Of a DNA stretch of 7,420 nucleotides, positions 1-6,574 are shown one piece after another (position 1 is the stretch's first letter; the number at the start of each line of letters is the position of its first letter). The position numbers and the translations under genes were made by a program. Location: positions 1-7,420 of the forward strand of contig JAEYTN010000403.1 in the NCBI GenBank assembly GCA_023433985.1, given 5' to 3'. The notes below the pieces were generated by a model that saw only the letters and a list, made by a program, of their open reading frames with translations, was not told the origin of the DNA and did not search any database. This stretch comes from Pseudomonadota bacterium (GTDB lineage Bacteria; Pseudomonadota; Alphaproteobacteria; Rhizobiales; Devosiaceae).

Positions 1-336
1 GCGCCGGTCGGCATCGTGGTTGGGGTGATTATCCTGCTCGAGCTGTTGCTCGTCGCCGGCTCGTTCGCGCTCTCGCCCGAGGTCACAGCAACTTCCGTCG
101 TTCCGATCGATGCCAGCGTCGAGAACACCCGGGCGCTCGGCCAGCTGATCTACACGCGTTACGTTTTCCTGTTCCAGGCGGCGGGCGGGGTGCTGCTGGT
201 CGCCATGATGGGCGCCATCGTCCTTACCCTGCGGCACAAGACCGGGGTCAAGCGGCAGGACATCTTCAAGCAATCCAACCGCACCCGCGCCGAGGCCACG
301 GAACTGGTCAAGGTCAAGTCGGGGCAGGGGCTCTAA
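1..336 (+). CDS. nuoJ: NADH-quinone oxidoreductase subunit J (NuoJ), C-terminal part, 5' end outside window
   Basis: This is the last 111 codons of NuoJ, open from the first base and ending in TAA. NuoJ (ND6 homologue) is a membrane subunit of complex I; a helix with a pi-bulge in the missing N-terminal part is thought to help link quinone reduction to proton pumping. Two membrane segments are visible: roughly residues 4-24 of the fragment (hydrophobic, with LLELLLVAGSF) and 52-77 (YVFLFQAAGGVLLVAMMGAI). Between them lies a polar loop ending in the family motif NTRALGQLIYTRY. The cytoplasmic tail is basic (RHKTGVKRQDIF) and ends in VKSGQGL, matching the GQGL ending common in Rhizobiales. Since alphaproteobacterial NuoJ is about 200 residues, roughly half is present. 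A GTG at position 16 is only an internal valine, not a start. nuoK begins on the base after the stop. Identification is firm from both sequence and context. Confidence 0.95.
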   Translation, partial: APVGIVVGVIILLELLLVAGSFALSPEVTATSVVPIDASVENTRALGQLIYTRYVFLFQAAGGVLLVAMMGAIVLTLRHKTGVKRQDIFKQSNRTRAEATELVKVKSGQGL

Positions 337-657
337 ATGCTGGCAGCAACAGGCATCGGCCTCGGCCACTACCTCGCGGTCGCCGCGATCCTCTTCACCA
401 TCGGCGTGTTCGGGATTTTCCTGAACCGCAAGAACATCATCATCATCTTGATGTCGATCGAGCTGATCCTGCTCGCCTGCAACATCAACCTCGTGGCGTT
501 CTCGTCCGAGCTTGGCGATCTCGCGGGCCAGGTCTTCGCGCTGATGATCCTGACCGTCGCGGCTGCCGAGGCCGCCATCGGCCTCGCCATCCTCGTCATC
601 TTCTATCGCAACCGCGGCACCATTGCCGTGGAAGACGTCAACTCGCTGAAGGGCTGA
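337..657 (+). CDS. nuoK: NADH-quinone oxidoreductase subunit K (NuoK)
   Basis: This small membrane subunit of complex I (ND4L homologue, 106 residues) sits between NuoJ and NuoN and carries part of the proton path. Three membrane helices are visible at about residues 11-29, 34-55 and 65-89. The two buried glutamates essential in the family are present: E42 in [15 protein letters not shown] (E. coli E36) and E78 in [13 protein letters not shown] (E. coli E72). The core [18 protein letters not shown] is near-diagnostic. The ATG directly abuts the nuoJ TAA, and the purine-rich stretch GGGGCAGGGG at 321-330 can serve as ribosome binding site. With this start the N-terminus ([13 protein letters not shown]) is about four residues longer than the usual MxIGLxHYL form, but no later ATG, GTG or TTG precedes the conserved part, so I keep it. 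The nuoL start follows four bases after the stop. Confidence 0.97.
   Translation: MLAATGIGLGHYLAVAAILFTIGVFGIFLNRKNIIIILMSIELILLACNINLVAFSSELGDLAGQVFALMILTVAAAEAAIGLAILVIFYRNRGTIAVEDVNSLKG
648..653 (+). promoter_or_regulatory. Ribosome binding site for nuoL, supporting its GTG start
   Basis: GAAGGG lies inside the last codons of nuoK, eight bases before the GTG at 662. It resembles the anti-16S core and sits at a workable distance. It supports GTG as the nuoL start, and the resulting N-terminus [12 protein letters not shown] matches the usual alphaproteobacterial NuoL start. This is inferred from sequence only. Confidence 0.6.
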
Positions 658-661
658 CCCG

Positions 662-2752
662 GTGATCCAGGCCATCGTTTTTCTGCCGCTAGCTGGCGCC
701 CTGATCGCGGGTCTTCTGGGCCGCATCATCGGCCACCGCACCAGCGAGTTCATCACCACGGGTCTGCTGATCGTGGCGGCGCTGCTGAGCTGGGTCGTGT
801 TCGCCGGCTACTGGTTTGCCCCCGAGGCTGCCGAGGCCGGCGGCCACGCCGAAGCAACCAAGGTCATGGTGCTGAGCTGGATCCACTCCGGCCCGCTGCA
901 GCTCGATTGGGTGCTGCGCGTCGACACGCTCACCGCCGTGATGCTGGTCGTTGTCACCACCGTGTCGAGCCTCGTGCACGTCTACTCGATCGGCTACATG
1001 GCCGACGATCCGCACCGCGCGCGCTTCTTCGCGTACCTGTCGCTCTTCACCTTCGCCATGCTCATGCTGGTGACGGCCGACAACTTCCTCCAGATGTTCT
1101 TCGGCTGGGAAGGCGTGGGCCTCGCATCCTACCTGCTCATCGGCTTCTGGTATCAGCGCCCCTCGGCCAATGCCGCGGCGATGAAGGCCTTCGTCGTCAA
1201 CCGCGTTGGCGACTTCGGCTTCCTGCTCGGCCTGTTCGCCGCCTGGGTCGTGCTCGGCCACCTCGATTTCGATGGCGCCTTCCACGCCGCCGAGGGCCTC
1301 AAGGACAACCTGCCGACCATCAACTTCCTGTCCTGGCAGTTCGACGCCATGACCGTGGTCTGCCTGCTGCTGTTCATGGGTGCCATGGGCAAGTCGGCCC
1401 AGTTCCTGCTCCACACCTGGCTGCCGGACGCCATGGAAGGCCCGACCCCGGTGTCGGCGCTCATCCATGCCGCTACCATGGTGACCGCCGGCGTCTTCAT
1501 GGTCGCCCGCCTCTCGCCGCTATTCGACCTGTCGCCTGCCGCAATGACCTTCGTCATGCTGATCGGCGCCATCACCGCGTTCTTCGCGGCCACGGTCGGC
1601 CTCGTGCAGAACGACATCAAGCGCGTGATCGCCTACTCGACCTGTTCGCAGCTCGGCTACATGTTCGTGGCGCTCGGGGCAGGGGTGTACTCGGTCGGCA
1701 TCTTCCACCTGTTCACCCACGCCTTCTTCAAGGCCCTGCTGTTCCTCGGCGCCGGCTCGGTCATCCACGCGATGCACCATGAGCAGGACATGCGGAACAT
1801 GGGCGGGCTCAGGAACAAGATCCCGCTCACCTACTGGATGATGATCATCGGTACGCTCGCCCTCACCGGCGTCGGCATTCCGGGCACGCCGCTCGGCTTC
1901 GCCGGGTTCTTCTCCAAGGACGGCATCATCGAAGTCGCCTATGCACAGGGCGCGTCGACCGGCTACGTCGCCTTCTGGGCCCTGGTCATCGCAGCCATGT
2001 TCACGAGCTTCTACTCGTGGCGGCTGATCCACCTGACCTTCCACGGCAAGCCGCGCGATGCGCAGCACGCCCACACGGCTCATCCCGATCCGGCCCATTC
2101 CGCCGCCGAAACGCATGACGAACCCATCGGCGACGACCATGCGCACGATCACGGCCACGGCCACCACGGTTCGGCCTACGACAACGCCCATGAGAGCCCG
2201 CCGGTCATGCTGGTGCCGCTCTTCATCCTCGCCGTCGGCGCGGTGCTGGCCGGTGTCCTCTTCAACGACCTGTTCTTCGGCCACGCCGAACACATCGAGC
2301 ACTTCTTCCAGGGCTCGCTGGTAGTCTCCGAGGAAGTGCTGGAGGCCGCCCACGGCGTGCCGTTCTGGGTCAAGTGGTCGGCAACGATCGCGATGGTCCT
2401 CGGCTTCGCCGCCGCCTGGCAGATGTACATCCGCGATCCGGCCGCTCCGCGCCGGCTCGCCGAACAGAACCCGGGCCTCTACCAGTTCCTGCTCAACAAG
2501 TGGTACTTCGACGAGCTCTACGACCGCATCTTCGTCAAGCCGGCGCTCTACATCGGCAACGCCCTGTGGAAGGGCTTTGACGACTGGCTGGTCGACAAGA
2601 CCCTCACCGAGGGTCTCGGCGCCCGCGTCCGCGACGTCACCAACCGCGTGGTGAAGCTGCAGTCCGGCTACCTCTACCACTACGCTTTCGCCATGCTCAT
2701 CGGTATCGCGGCGCTGCTCACCTGGGCCATCGCCGCCGGGGGTCTGTTCTGA
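662..2752 (+). CDS. nuoL: NADH-quinone oxidoreductase subunit L (NuoL), distal antiporter-like subunit
   Basis: NuoL (696 residues, ND5 homologue) is the distal proton-pumping subunit of complex I, with an antiporter-like core and a long C-terminal lateral helix clamping the membrane arm. Family residues are in place: E150 in [14 protein letters not shown] (E. coli E144), K244 in [20 protein letters not shown] (K229), H251 and H269 in the same channel region, and K419 in GFFSKDGI (K399). The NADH-Ubq oxidoreductase N-terminal domain covers about 65-115 and the proton antiporter domain about 130-430. Residues 461-510 form a histidine-rich loop, expected on the cytoplasmic side if the 16-helix E. 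coli topology holds. Residues about 595-668 ([19 protein letters not shown] and following) fit the amphipathic lateral helix, and 671-693 the anchoring last helix. The start is GTG, supported by a Shine-Dalgarno sequence and by the [11 protein letters not shown]-terminus. The stop overlaps the nuoM start by one base (TGATG). No frameshift is seen. Confidence 0.98.
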   Translation: MIQAIVFLPLAGALIAGLLGRIIGHRTSEFITTGLLIVAALLSWVVFAGYWFAPEAAEAGGHAEATKVMVLSWIHSGPLQLDWVLRVDTLTAVMLVVVTTVSSLVHVYSIGYMADDPHRARFFAYLSLFTFAMLMLVTADNFLQMFFGWEGVGLASYLLIGFWYQRPSANAAAMKAFVVNRVGDFGFLLGLFAAWVVLGHLDFDGAFHAAEGLKDNLPTINFLSWQFDAMTVVCLLLFMGAMGKSAQFLLHTWLPDAMEGPTPVSALIHAATMVTAGVFMVARLSPLFDLSPAAMTFVMLIGAITAFFAATVGLVQNDIKRVIAYSTCSQLGYMFVALGAGVYSVGIFHLFTHAFFKALLFLGAGSVIHAMHHEQDMRNMGGLRNKIPLTYWMMIIGTLALTGVGIPGTPLGFAGFFSKDGIIEVAYAQGASTGYVAFWALVIAAMFTSFYSWRLIHLTFHGKPRDAQHAHTAHPDPAHSAAETHDEPIGDDHAHDHGHGHHGSAYDNAHESPPVMLVPLFILAVGAVLAGVLFNDLFFGHAEHIEHFFQGSLVVSEEVLEAAHGVPFWVKWSATIAMVLGFAAAWQMYIRDPAAPRRLAEQNPGLYQFLLNKWYFDELYDRIFVKPALYIGNALWKGFDDWLVDKTLTEGLGARVRDVTNRVVKLQSGYLYHYAFAMLIGIAALLTWAIAAGGLF

Positions 2753-4272
2753 TGTTCCTCAGTGACCACCTTCTGACGGTCATCACCTTCCTCCCCACGC
2801 TGGGCGCCCTCGTGCTGCTCTTCGTGGGCGGCCGCGACGAAGCGTCGGAGAACCTCCAGCGCTGGATCGCGCTCGGCTTCACCGTCGTCACCGCCGCGCT
2901 CAGCCTGTGGCTGTGGTACCTGTTCGACCCCAACAGCACGGCCTTCCAGTTTGTCGAGAACTACGACTGGATCGGTGACTCGATCGGCTACCGCATGGGC
3001 GTCGACGGCATCTCGGTGCTGTTCATCCCGCTCACCGCGGTGCTGATGCCGGCCGTGATCCTCACCAGCTGGGGCTCGATCCACAGCCGGGTGAAGGAAT
3101 ACCTCATCGTATTCCTCATCCTCGAGACCTTCATGATCGGCGCCTTCGCGACGCTCGATCTGGCCATCTTCTACGTGTTCTTCGAGGGCACGCTGATCCC
3201 GATGTTCCTCATCATCGGCATCTGGGGTGGCGCGCGGCGCATCCAGGCGACCTACAAGTTCTTCTTCTACAGCTTCACCGGCACCGTGCTGATGCTGCTG
3301 GCGATCATGTACATGTTCTGGCAGGCGGTCACGCTCGATATCCAGCAACTGCTGGCCTTCCGCTTCCCGCCCGAGGCCCAGACCTGGCTCTGGATAGGCT
3401 TCTTCGCCTCCTTCGCCGTGAAGATGCCGATGTGGCCGTTCCACCGCTGGCTGCCGGAGGCCCACGTCGAGGCGCCGACAGGCGGCTCGGTGATCCTGGC
3501 GGCGATCCTGCTGAAGCTTGGCGGCTACGGGTTCATCCGCTTCTCGATCTCGATGTTCCCCGATGCCTCGCACCAGTTCGCGAACTTCGTGTTCGTGCTC
3601 TCGATCGCGGCCATCATCATCACCTCGCTCGTCGCGCTGGTGCAGACCGACATCAAGAAGCTGATCGCCTATTCGTCCGTCGCCCACATGGGCTTCGTCA
3701 CCATGGGCATCTTCTCGGGCAACATCTACGGCATCCACGGCGCCATCTTTCAGATGATCTCGCACGGCGTCGTCTCGGCCGCGCTCTTCCTCTGTGTCGG
3801 CGTCGTGTACGACCGGATGCACACCCGCGACATCGAAGCCTATGGCGGTCTCGTGGAGCGCATGCCGCGCTACGCCTTCGCCTTCATGGTCTTCACCATG
3901 GCCAATGTCGGCCTGCCGGGCACGTCGGGCTTCGTCGGCGAGTTCCTCACCATGTTCGGCACCTTCCAGGCCAACACCTGGGTGGCGTTCTTCGCGGCGT
4001 TCGGCGTCATCCTGTCGGCGGCCTACGCGCTCTGGCTCTACCGCCGGGTGATCTTCGGCGCGCTGACCAGGCAGTCGCTCAAGGGTATCCTCGATCTCGA
4101 CGCACGCGAGATCGCGGTCCTCGTGCCGCTGGTGATCCTCACCATCCTCTTCGGCTTCTATCCCGCGCCGATCCTCGATGCGACCGCCGCATCGGTGAAC
4201 CTCGTCGCGCAAAACTTCGCCAGCGCCATCGGCGCCGCCCCCGAGGCGGTCGCCGCGGCCGCCGGCCACTAG
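2752..4272 (+). CDS. nuoM: NADH-quinone oxidoreductase subunit M (NuoM), antiporter-like subunit
   Basis: NuoM (506 residues, ND4 homologue) is the middle of the three antiporter-like proton channels of complex I, between NuoL and NuoN. It is hydrophobic throughout, consistent with about 14 membrane helices. The residues expected for proton transfer are present: E145 in YVFFEGTLIPMFLII (E. coli E144), K224 in FAVKMPMWPFHRWLPEAHVE (K234), K255 in AAILLKLGGYG (K265) and E397 in GFVGEFLTMFG (E407). TDIKKLIAYSSVAHMG at about 299-314 is the family-typical broken-helix region. Length fits the family (about 500). The ATG overlaps the nuoL TGA by one base; the only Shine-Dalgarno candidate is a weak GGGGG at 2738-2742, so re-initiation by ribosomes finishing nuoL is likely. 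The C-terminus is alanine-rich (AAPEAVAAAAGH) and carries no recognisable motif. Identification is secure. Confidence 0.98.
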   Translation: MFLSDHLLTVITFLPTLGALVLLFVGGRDEASENLQRWIALGFTVVTAALSLWLWYLFDPNSTAFQFVENYDWIGDSIGYRMGVDGISVLFIPLTAVLMPAVILTSWGSIHSRVKEYLIVFLILETFMIGAFATLDLAIFYVFFEGTLIPMFLIIGIWGGARRIQATYKFFFYSFTGTVLMLLAIMYMFWQAVTLDIQQLLAFRFPPEAQTWLWIGFFASFAVKMPMWPFHRWLPEAHVEAPTGGSVILAAILLKLGGYGFIRFSISMFPDASHQFANFVFVLSIAAIIITSLVALVQTDIKKLIAYSSVAHMGFVTMGIFSGNIYGIHGAIFQMISHGVVSAALFLCVGVVYDRMHTRDIEAYGGLVERMPRYAFAFMVFTMANVGLPGTSGFVGEFLTMFGTFQANTWVAFFAAFGVILSAAYALWLYRRVIFGALTRQSLKGILDLDAREIAVLVPLVILTILFGFYPAPILDATAASVNLVAQNFASAIGAAPEAVAAAAGH

Positions 4273-4275
4273 GAG
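4271..4275 (+). promoter_or_regulatory. Ribosome binding site for nuoN, overlapping the nuoM stop codon
   Basis: AGGAG starts within the TAG that ends nuoM and lies six bases before the nuoN ATG. It is the strongest Shine-Dalgarno match in the window and fixes the nuoN start at 4282. Sharing bases between the stop codon and this site implies that nuoM termination and nuoN initiation compete or are coupled. Confidence 0.8.
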
Positions 4276-4281
4276 ACGGGC

Positions 4282-5748
4282 ATGCAGTCCCAAATCTCTG
4301 GCTCGGACGTCACGAGCTTCGCGTCGCTCGCTCCCGCCTATCCCGAGCTGATCCTCGCGGTCGGCGCGGTGCTGCTGCTGCTCATCTCGCTGTTCTGGAA
4401 GAACCATCGGGCCGCGGTCATCGCCGGCATCTCGATCGTGCTGCTGGTCGCGGTTCTGGCGGTCGTCGTGCTGCAACCGCAGCAGGCATCCACCACGCTC
4501 TTCAACGGCACCTTCATCGCCGACGGCTTCGGCCGCTACATGAAGGCGCTCGTACTGGGCAGCGCCGCCTTCATCCTGCTCATCTCGCTCTCGAGCGCCA
4601 AGGCGCACGGCATCGACAAGTTCGAGTACTCGATCCTCGTCCTGCTCGCGACCCTCGGCATGATGGTTATGGTCTCGGCCAACGACCTGATGAGCCTCTA
4701 TGTCGGCCTGGAGCTGCAGTCGCTGGCGCTCTACGTCATCGCCGCCATGAAGCGCGACGACCCGCGCGCCACCGAGGCGGGCCTCAAGTACTTCGTGCTC
4801 GGCGCGCTCAGCTCCGGCATGCTGCTCTACGGCGCCTCGCTGGTCTACGGCTTCACCGGCACCACGCAGATCGATCAGATCGTCCGCGCCATCGCGCTCG
4901 AAAGCCGCTCGGTCGGCCTCGTGTTCGGCATGGTGTTCCTGCTCGCCGGCATCGCCTTCAAGATCTCGGCCGTGCCGTTCCACATGTGGACGCCCGACGT
5001 CTACGAGGGTGCGCCCACGCCGGTCACTGCCTTCTTCGCCGCCGCCCCCAAGGTCGCGGCCATGGCGCTCTTCGTCCGCGTCACCATGGTCAGCTTCGAG
5101 CCGATCACGCGCGACTGGCAGCAGATCGTCATCTTCCTGTCCATCGCTTCGATGGCGCTCGCCGCTTTCGCCGCCATCGGCCAGAACAACCTCAAGCGCC
5201 TGCTGGCCTACTCGTCCATCGGCCATGTCGGATTCGCCCTCGTCGGCCTTTCGGCCGGCACGGCAACGGGTGCCGAAGGCGTGGCGGTCTATATGGCCAT
5301 CTATGTCGGCATGACCATCGGCGTCTTCGCCTGCCTGCTCTCGTTCAAGAGTGCTGACGGCGCGCCCATCGAGACCATCTCCGACCTTGCGGGTGTGTCC
5401 CGCAAGCGTCCGTTCGTCGCCGCCATTTTCGCGGTGCTGATGTTCTCGCTCATCGGCCTGCCGCCGCTCGCCGGCTTCTTCGCCAAGTGGCAGGTCTTCC
5501 TCGCCGCCATCGAGCAGCACCTCTTCGTGCTGGCGGTGATCGGCGTCCTCGCCTCGGCCGTGAGCGCCTTCTATTACCTGCGCATCGTCAAGGTGATGTA
5601 CTTCGATGAGCCGGTGAAGGAGTTCGCCGCTGTCCCGGCCGAGCTCAGCATCGTCATCGGCGGCATCGGCTTCCTCGTCGTCACCTACTTCGTCACCGTC
5701 GGCGCGCCGCTGACAGCAGCCGCCGCCATCGCCGCCGGTAGCCTCTAG
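4282..5748 (+). CDS. nuoN: NADH-quinone oxidoreductase subunit N (NuoN), proximal antiporter-like subunit
   Basis: NuoN (488 residues, ND2 homologue) is the antiporter-like subunit nearest the quinone site of complex I and contacts NuoK. The expected channel residues are present: E144 in LYVGLELQSLALYVI (E. coli E133), K227 in GIAFKISAVPFHMWTPDVYE (K217), K257 in FFAAAPKVAAMALF (K247) and K402 in GFFAKWQVFLAAI (K395). The signature EGAPTPVTAFFAAAPK is typical of bacterial NuoN. QNNLKRLLAYSSIGHVGFAL at 301-320 corresponds to the broken helix shared with NuoL and NuoM. Length fits the family (about 480). The start is set by AGGAG six bases upstream; the N-terminal 18 residues (MQSQISGSDVTSFASLAP) are polar and precede the first helix. 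It is separated from nuoM by nine bases and shares its last base with the birA GTG. It is the last complex I gene here, consistent with the usual operon order A to N. Confidence 0.98.
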   Translation: MQSQISGSDVTSFASLAPAYPELILAVGAVLLLLISLFWKNHRAAVIAGISIVLLVAVLAVVVLQPQQASTTLFNGTFIADGFGRYMKALVLGSAAFILLISLSSAKAHGIDKFEYSILVLLATLGMMVMVSANDLMSLYVGLELQSLALYVIAAMKRDDPRATEAGLKYFVLGALSSGMLLYGASLVYGFTGTTQIDQIVRAIALESRSVGLVFGMVFLLAGIAFKISAVPFHMWTPDVYEGAPTPVTAFFAAAPKVAAMALFVRVTMVSFEPITRDWQQIVIFLSIASMALAAFAAIGQNNLKRLLAYSSIGHVGFALVGLSAGTATGAEGVAVYMAIYVGMTIGVFACLLSFKSADGAPIETISDLAGVSRKRPFVAAIFAVLMFSLIGLPPLAGFFAKWQVFLAAIEQHLFVLAVIGVLASAVSAFYYLRIVKVMYFDEPVKEFAAVPAELSIVIGGIGFLVVTYFVTVGAPLTAAAAIAAGSL

Positions 5749-5750
5749 TG
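5746..5750 (+). promoter_or_regulatory. TAGTG stop-start overlap coupling nuoN to birA
   Basis: The TAG ending nuoN and the GTG starting birA share one G. No convincing Shine-Dalgarno sequence is visible in the preceding 20 bases, which read mostly GCC and GCT codons with only a short CCGGTAG. Initiation of birA therefore probably depends on ribosomes terminating on nuoN. The absence of any other ATG, GTG or TTG in frame before the conserved region supports this start. Confidence 0.6.
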
Positions 5751-6572
5751 GCGGGTTTCTGGCTCGGGCCGAAGGCGGCCGCGCGGGGCTATCGGCTCCA
5801 CGGCTACGATACCATCGGCTCGACCAGCACCGAGGCGGCGCGGGCTGCCGCTTCCGGTGATTCCGGCGACGTCTGGTTCTGCGCCCTGCAGCAGACCGAG
5901 GGCAGGGGCCGCCGCGGCCGTGCCTGGGAAACCGCGCACGGCAACCTCGCCGCCAGCCTCCTCGTCGTCCCCGACTGCGATCCGTCGATCTCCGCCACTC
6001 TCGGCTTCGTCGCCGGGGTCGCGATGAACCGCGCCCTCCGCCAGCTGGTGCCCGGCGCGGTGGTGAAGCAGGGCATCGACGGCGCCGAAGGGCAGGGCGC
6101 GCGCATCGCCCTCAAGTGGCCGAACGACGTCCTTGCCGACGGCGCGAAGCTCTCCGGCATCCTCCTCGAAGCGCAGCAGCGGCCCGATGGCCGCATGGCC
6201 GTCGTCATCGGCATGGGCGTCAACGTCGTCGCGGCGCCCGAGGGGTTGCCTTACCCGGCCACCTCGCTGCGCACCCTCGGCTACGACATTCCGGCCGAAG
6301 CCGTCTTCGCCGCCTTGTCGGATGCCTGGGTCGACACCGTCGAGGCCTGGAACTCCGGCCGCGGCGTGTCCGACATCCTGAGCCTCTGGCGCGAAGCGGC
6401 TGCCGGCATCGGCGCCGAAGTCGCGGTGCAGCGCGAAGGCGAAGTGGTGCGCGGCGTCTTCGAAACCATCGATGAGGCGGGGAGACTTATTGTCCGCGCC
6501 AATGATAACCGGCGTATTGCCATCACCGCGGGCGACGTCCATTTCGGCGCGACCGCCAGCGTGAGGAATTGA
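5748..6572 (+). CDS. birA: Biotin--[acetyl-CoA-carboxylase] ligase (group I BirA, no DNA-binding domain)
   Basis: This 274-residue cytoplasmic enzyme makes biotinyl-AMP from biotin and ATP, then attaches biotin to a lysine of carrier proteins such as AccB. Signature motifs appear in order: GSTSTEA at 24-30, the adenylate-binding loop EGRGRRGRAW at 51-60, ALKWPNDVL at 121-129 with the catalytic-region lysine K123 (E. coli K183 by family alignment), KLSGILLE at 134-141 and GMGVNV at 155-160. Residues about 220-267 match the small SH3-like C-terminal domain (GVFETIDEAGRLIV). There is no helix-turn-helix before the ligase domain, so unlike E. coli BirA it should not repress biotin genes itself. 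A glycine-rich segment at 107-119, just before KWPND, looks like a small insertion. It starts at GTG overlapping the nuoN stop; rnj follows two bases after its stop. birA downstream of nuoN is a common alphaproteobacterial arrangement. Confidence 0.95.
   Translation: MAGFWLGPKAAARGYRLHGYDTIGSTSTEAARAAASGDSGDVWFCALQQTEGRGRRGRAWETAHGNLAASLLVVPDCDPSISATLGFVAGVAMNRALRQLVPGAVVKQGIDGAEGQGARIALKWPNDVLADGAKLSGILLEAQQRPDGRMAVVIGMGVNVVAAPEGLPYPATSLRTLGYDIPAEAVFAALSDAWVDTVEAWNSGRGVSDILSLWREAAAGIGAEVAVQREGEVVRGVFETIDEAGRLIVRANDNRRIAITAGDVHFGATASVRN
6564..6567 (+). promoter_or_regulatory. Ribosome binding site for rnj inside the birA 3' end
   Basis: AGGA lies in the last codons of birA, seven bases before the ATG at 6575. 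It fixes the rnj start and gives the N-terminus MAQADELVFVPLGG expected for alphaproteobacterial RNase J. Confidence 0.65.
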
Positions 6573-6574
6573 GC

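Noticed and set aside
16..336. A 106-residue protein starting at GTG 16
   Set aside because: The frame is open from base 1 and encodes the middle of NuoJ upstream of this GTG. The GTG is an internal valine in a membrane helix.
689..2680. Antisense open frames of 259 and 386 codons over nuoL
   Set aside because: They have the same register relative to nuoL codons as the case above and the same charged, low-complexity composition. The first ends at the single sense CTA codon at 689-691.
3432..5357. A 641-codon + strand frame overlapping nuoM and nuoN
   Set aside because: It is out of frame with two intact, conserved membrane proteins, spans their junction, and yields an Arg/His/Pro-rich product typical of shifted GC-rich reading.
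2680..5520. A 946-codon open frame on the - strand, antisense to nuoM, most of nuoN and the end of nuoL
   Set aside because: Its codons lie exactly opposite the sense codons of nuoM and nuoN, which share one frame. In that register a stop needs a sense TTA, CTA or TCA codon, and these are avoided in this GC-rich genome. Its product is an implausible Glu/Asp/Arg/Gly/His mixture because GAG, GAC, GAT and GGC are the complements of Leu, Val, Ile and Ala codons. It ends at a CTA read out of register in nuoL. It has no ribosome binding site or domain that I can see.
5700..5760. A transcription terminator closing the nuo operon after nuoN
   Set aside because: There is no intergenic space, no stem-loop followed by a T-run, and birA starts on the last base of nuoN.
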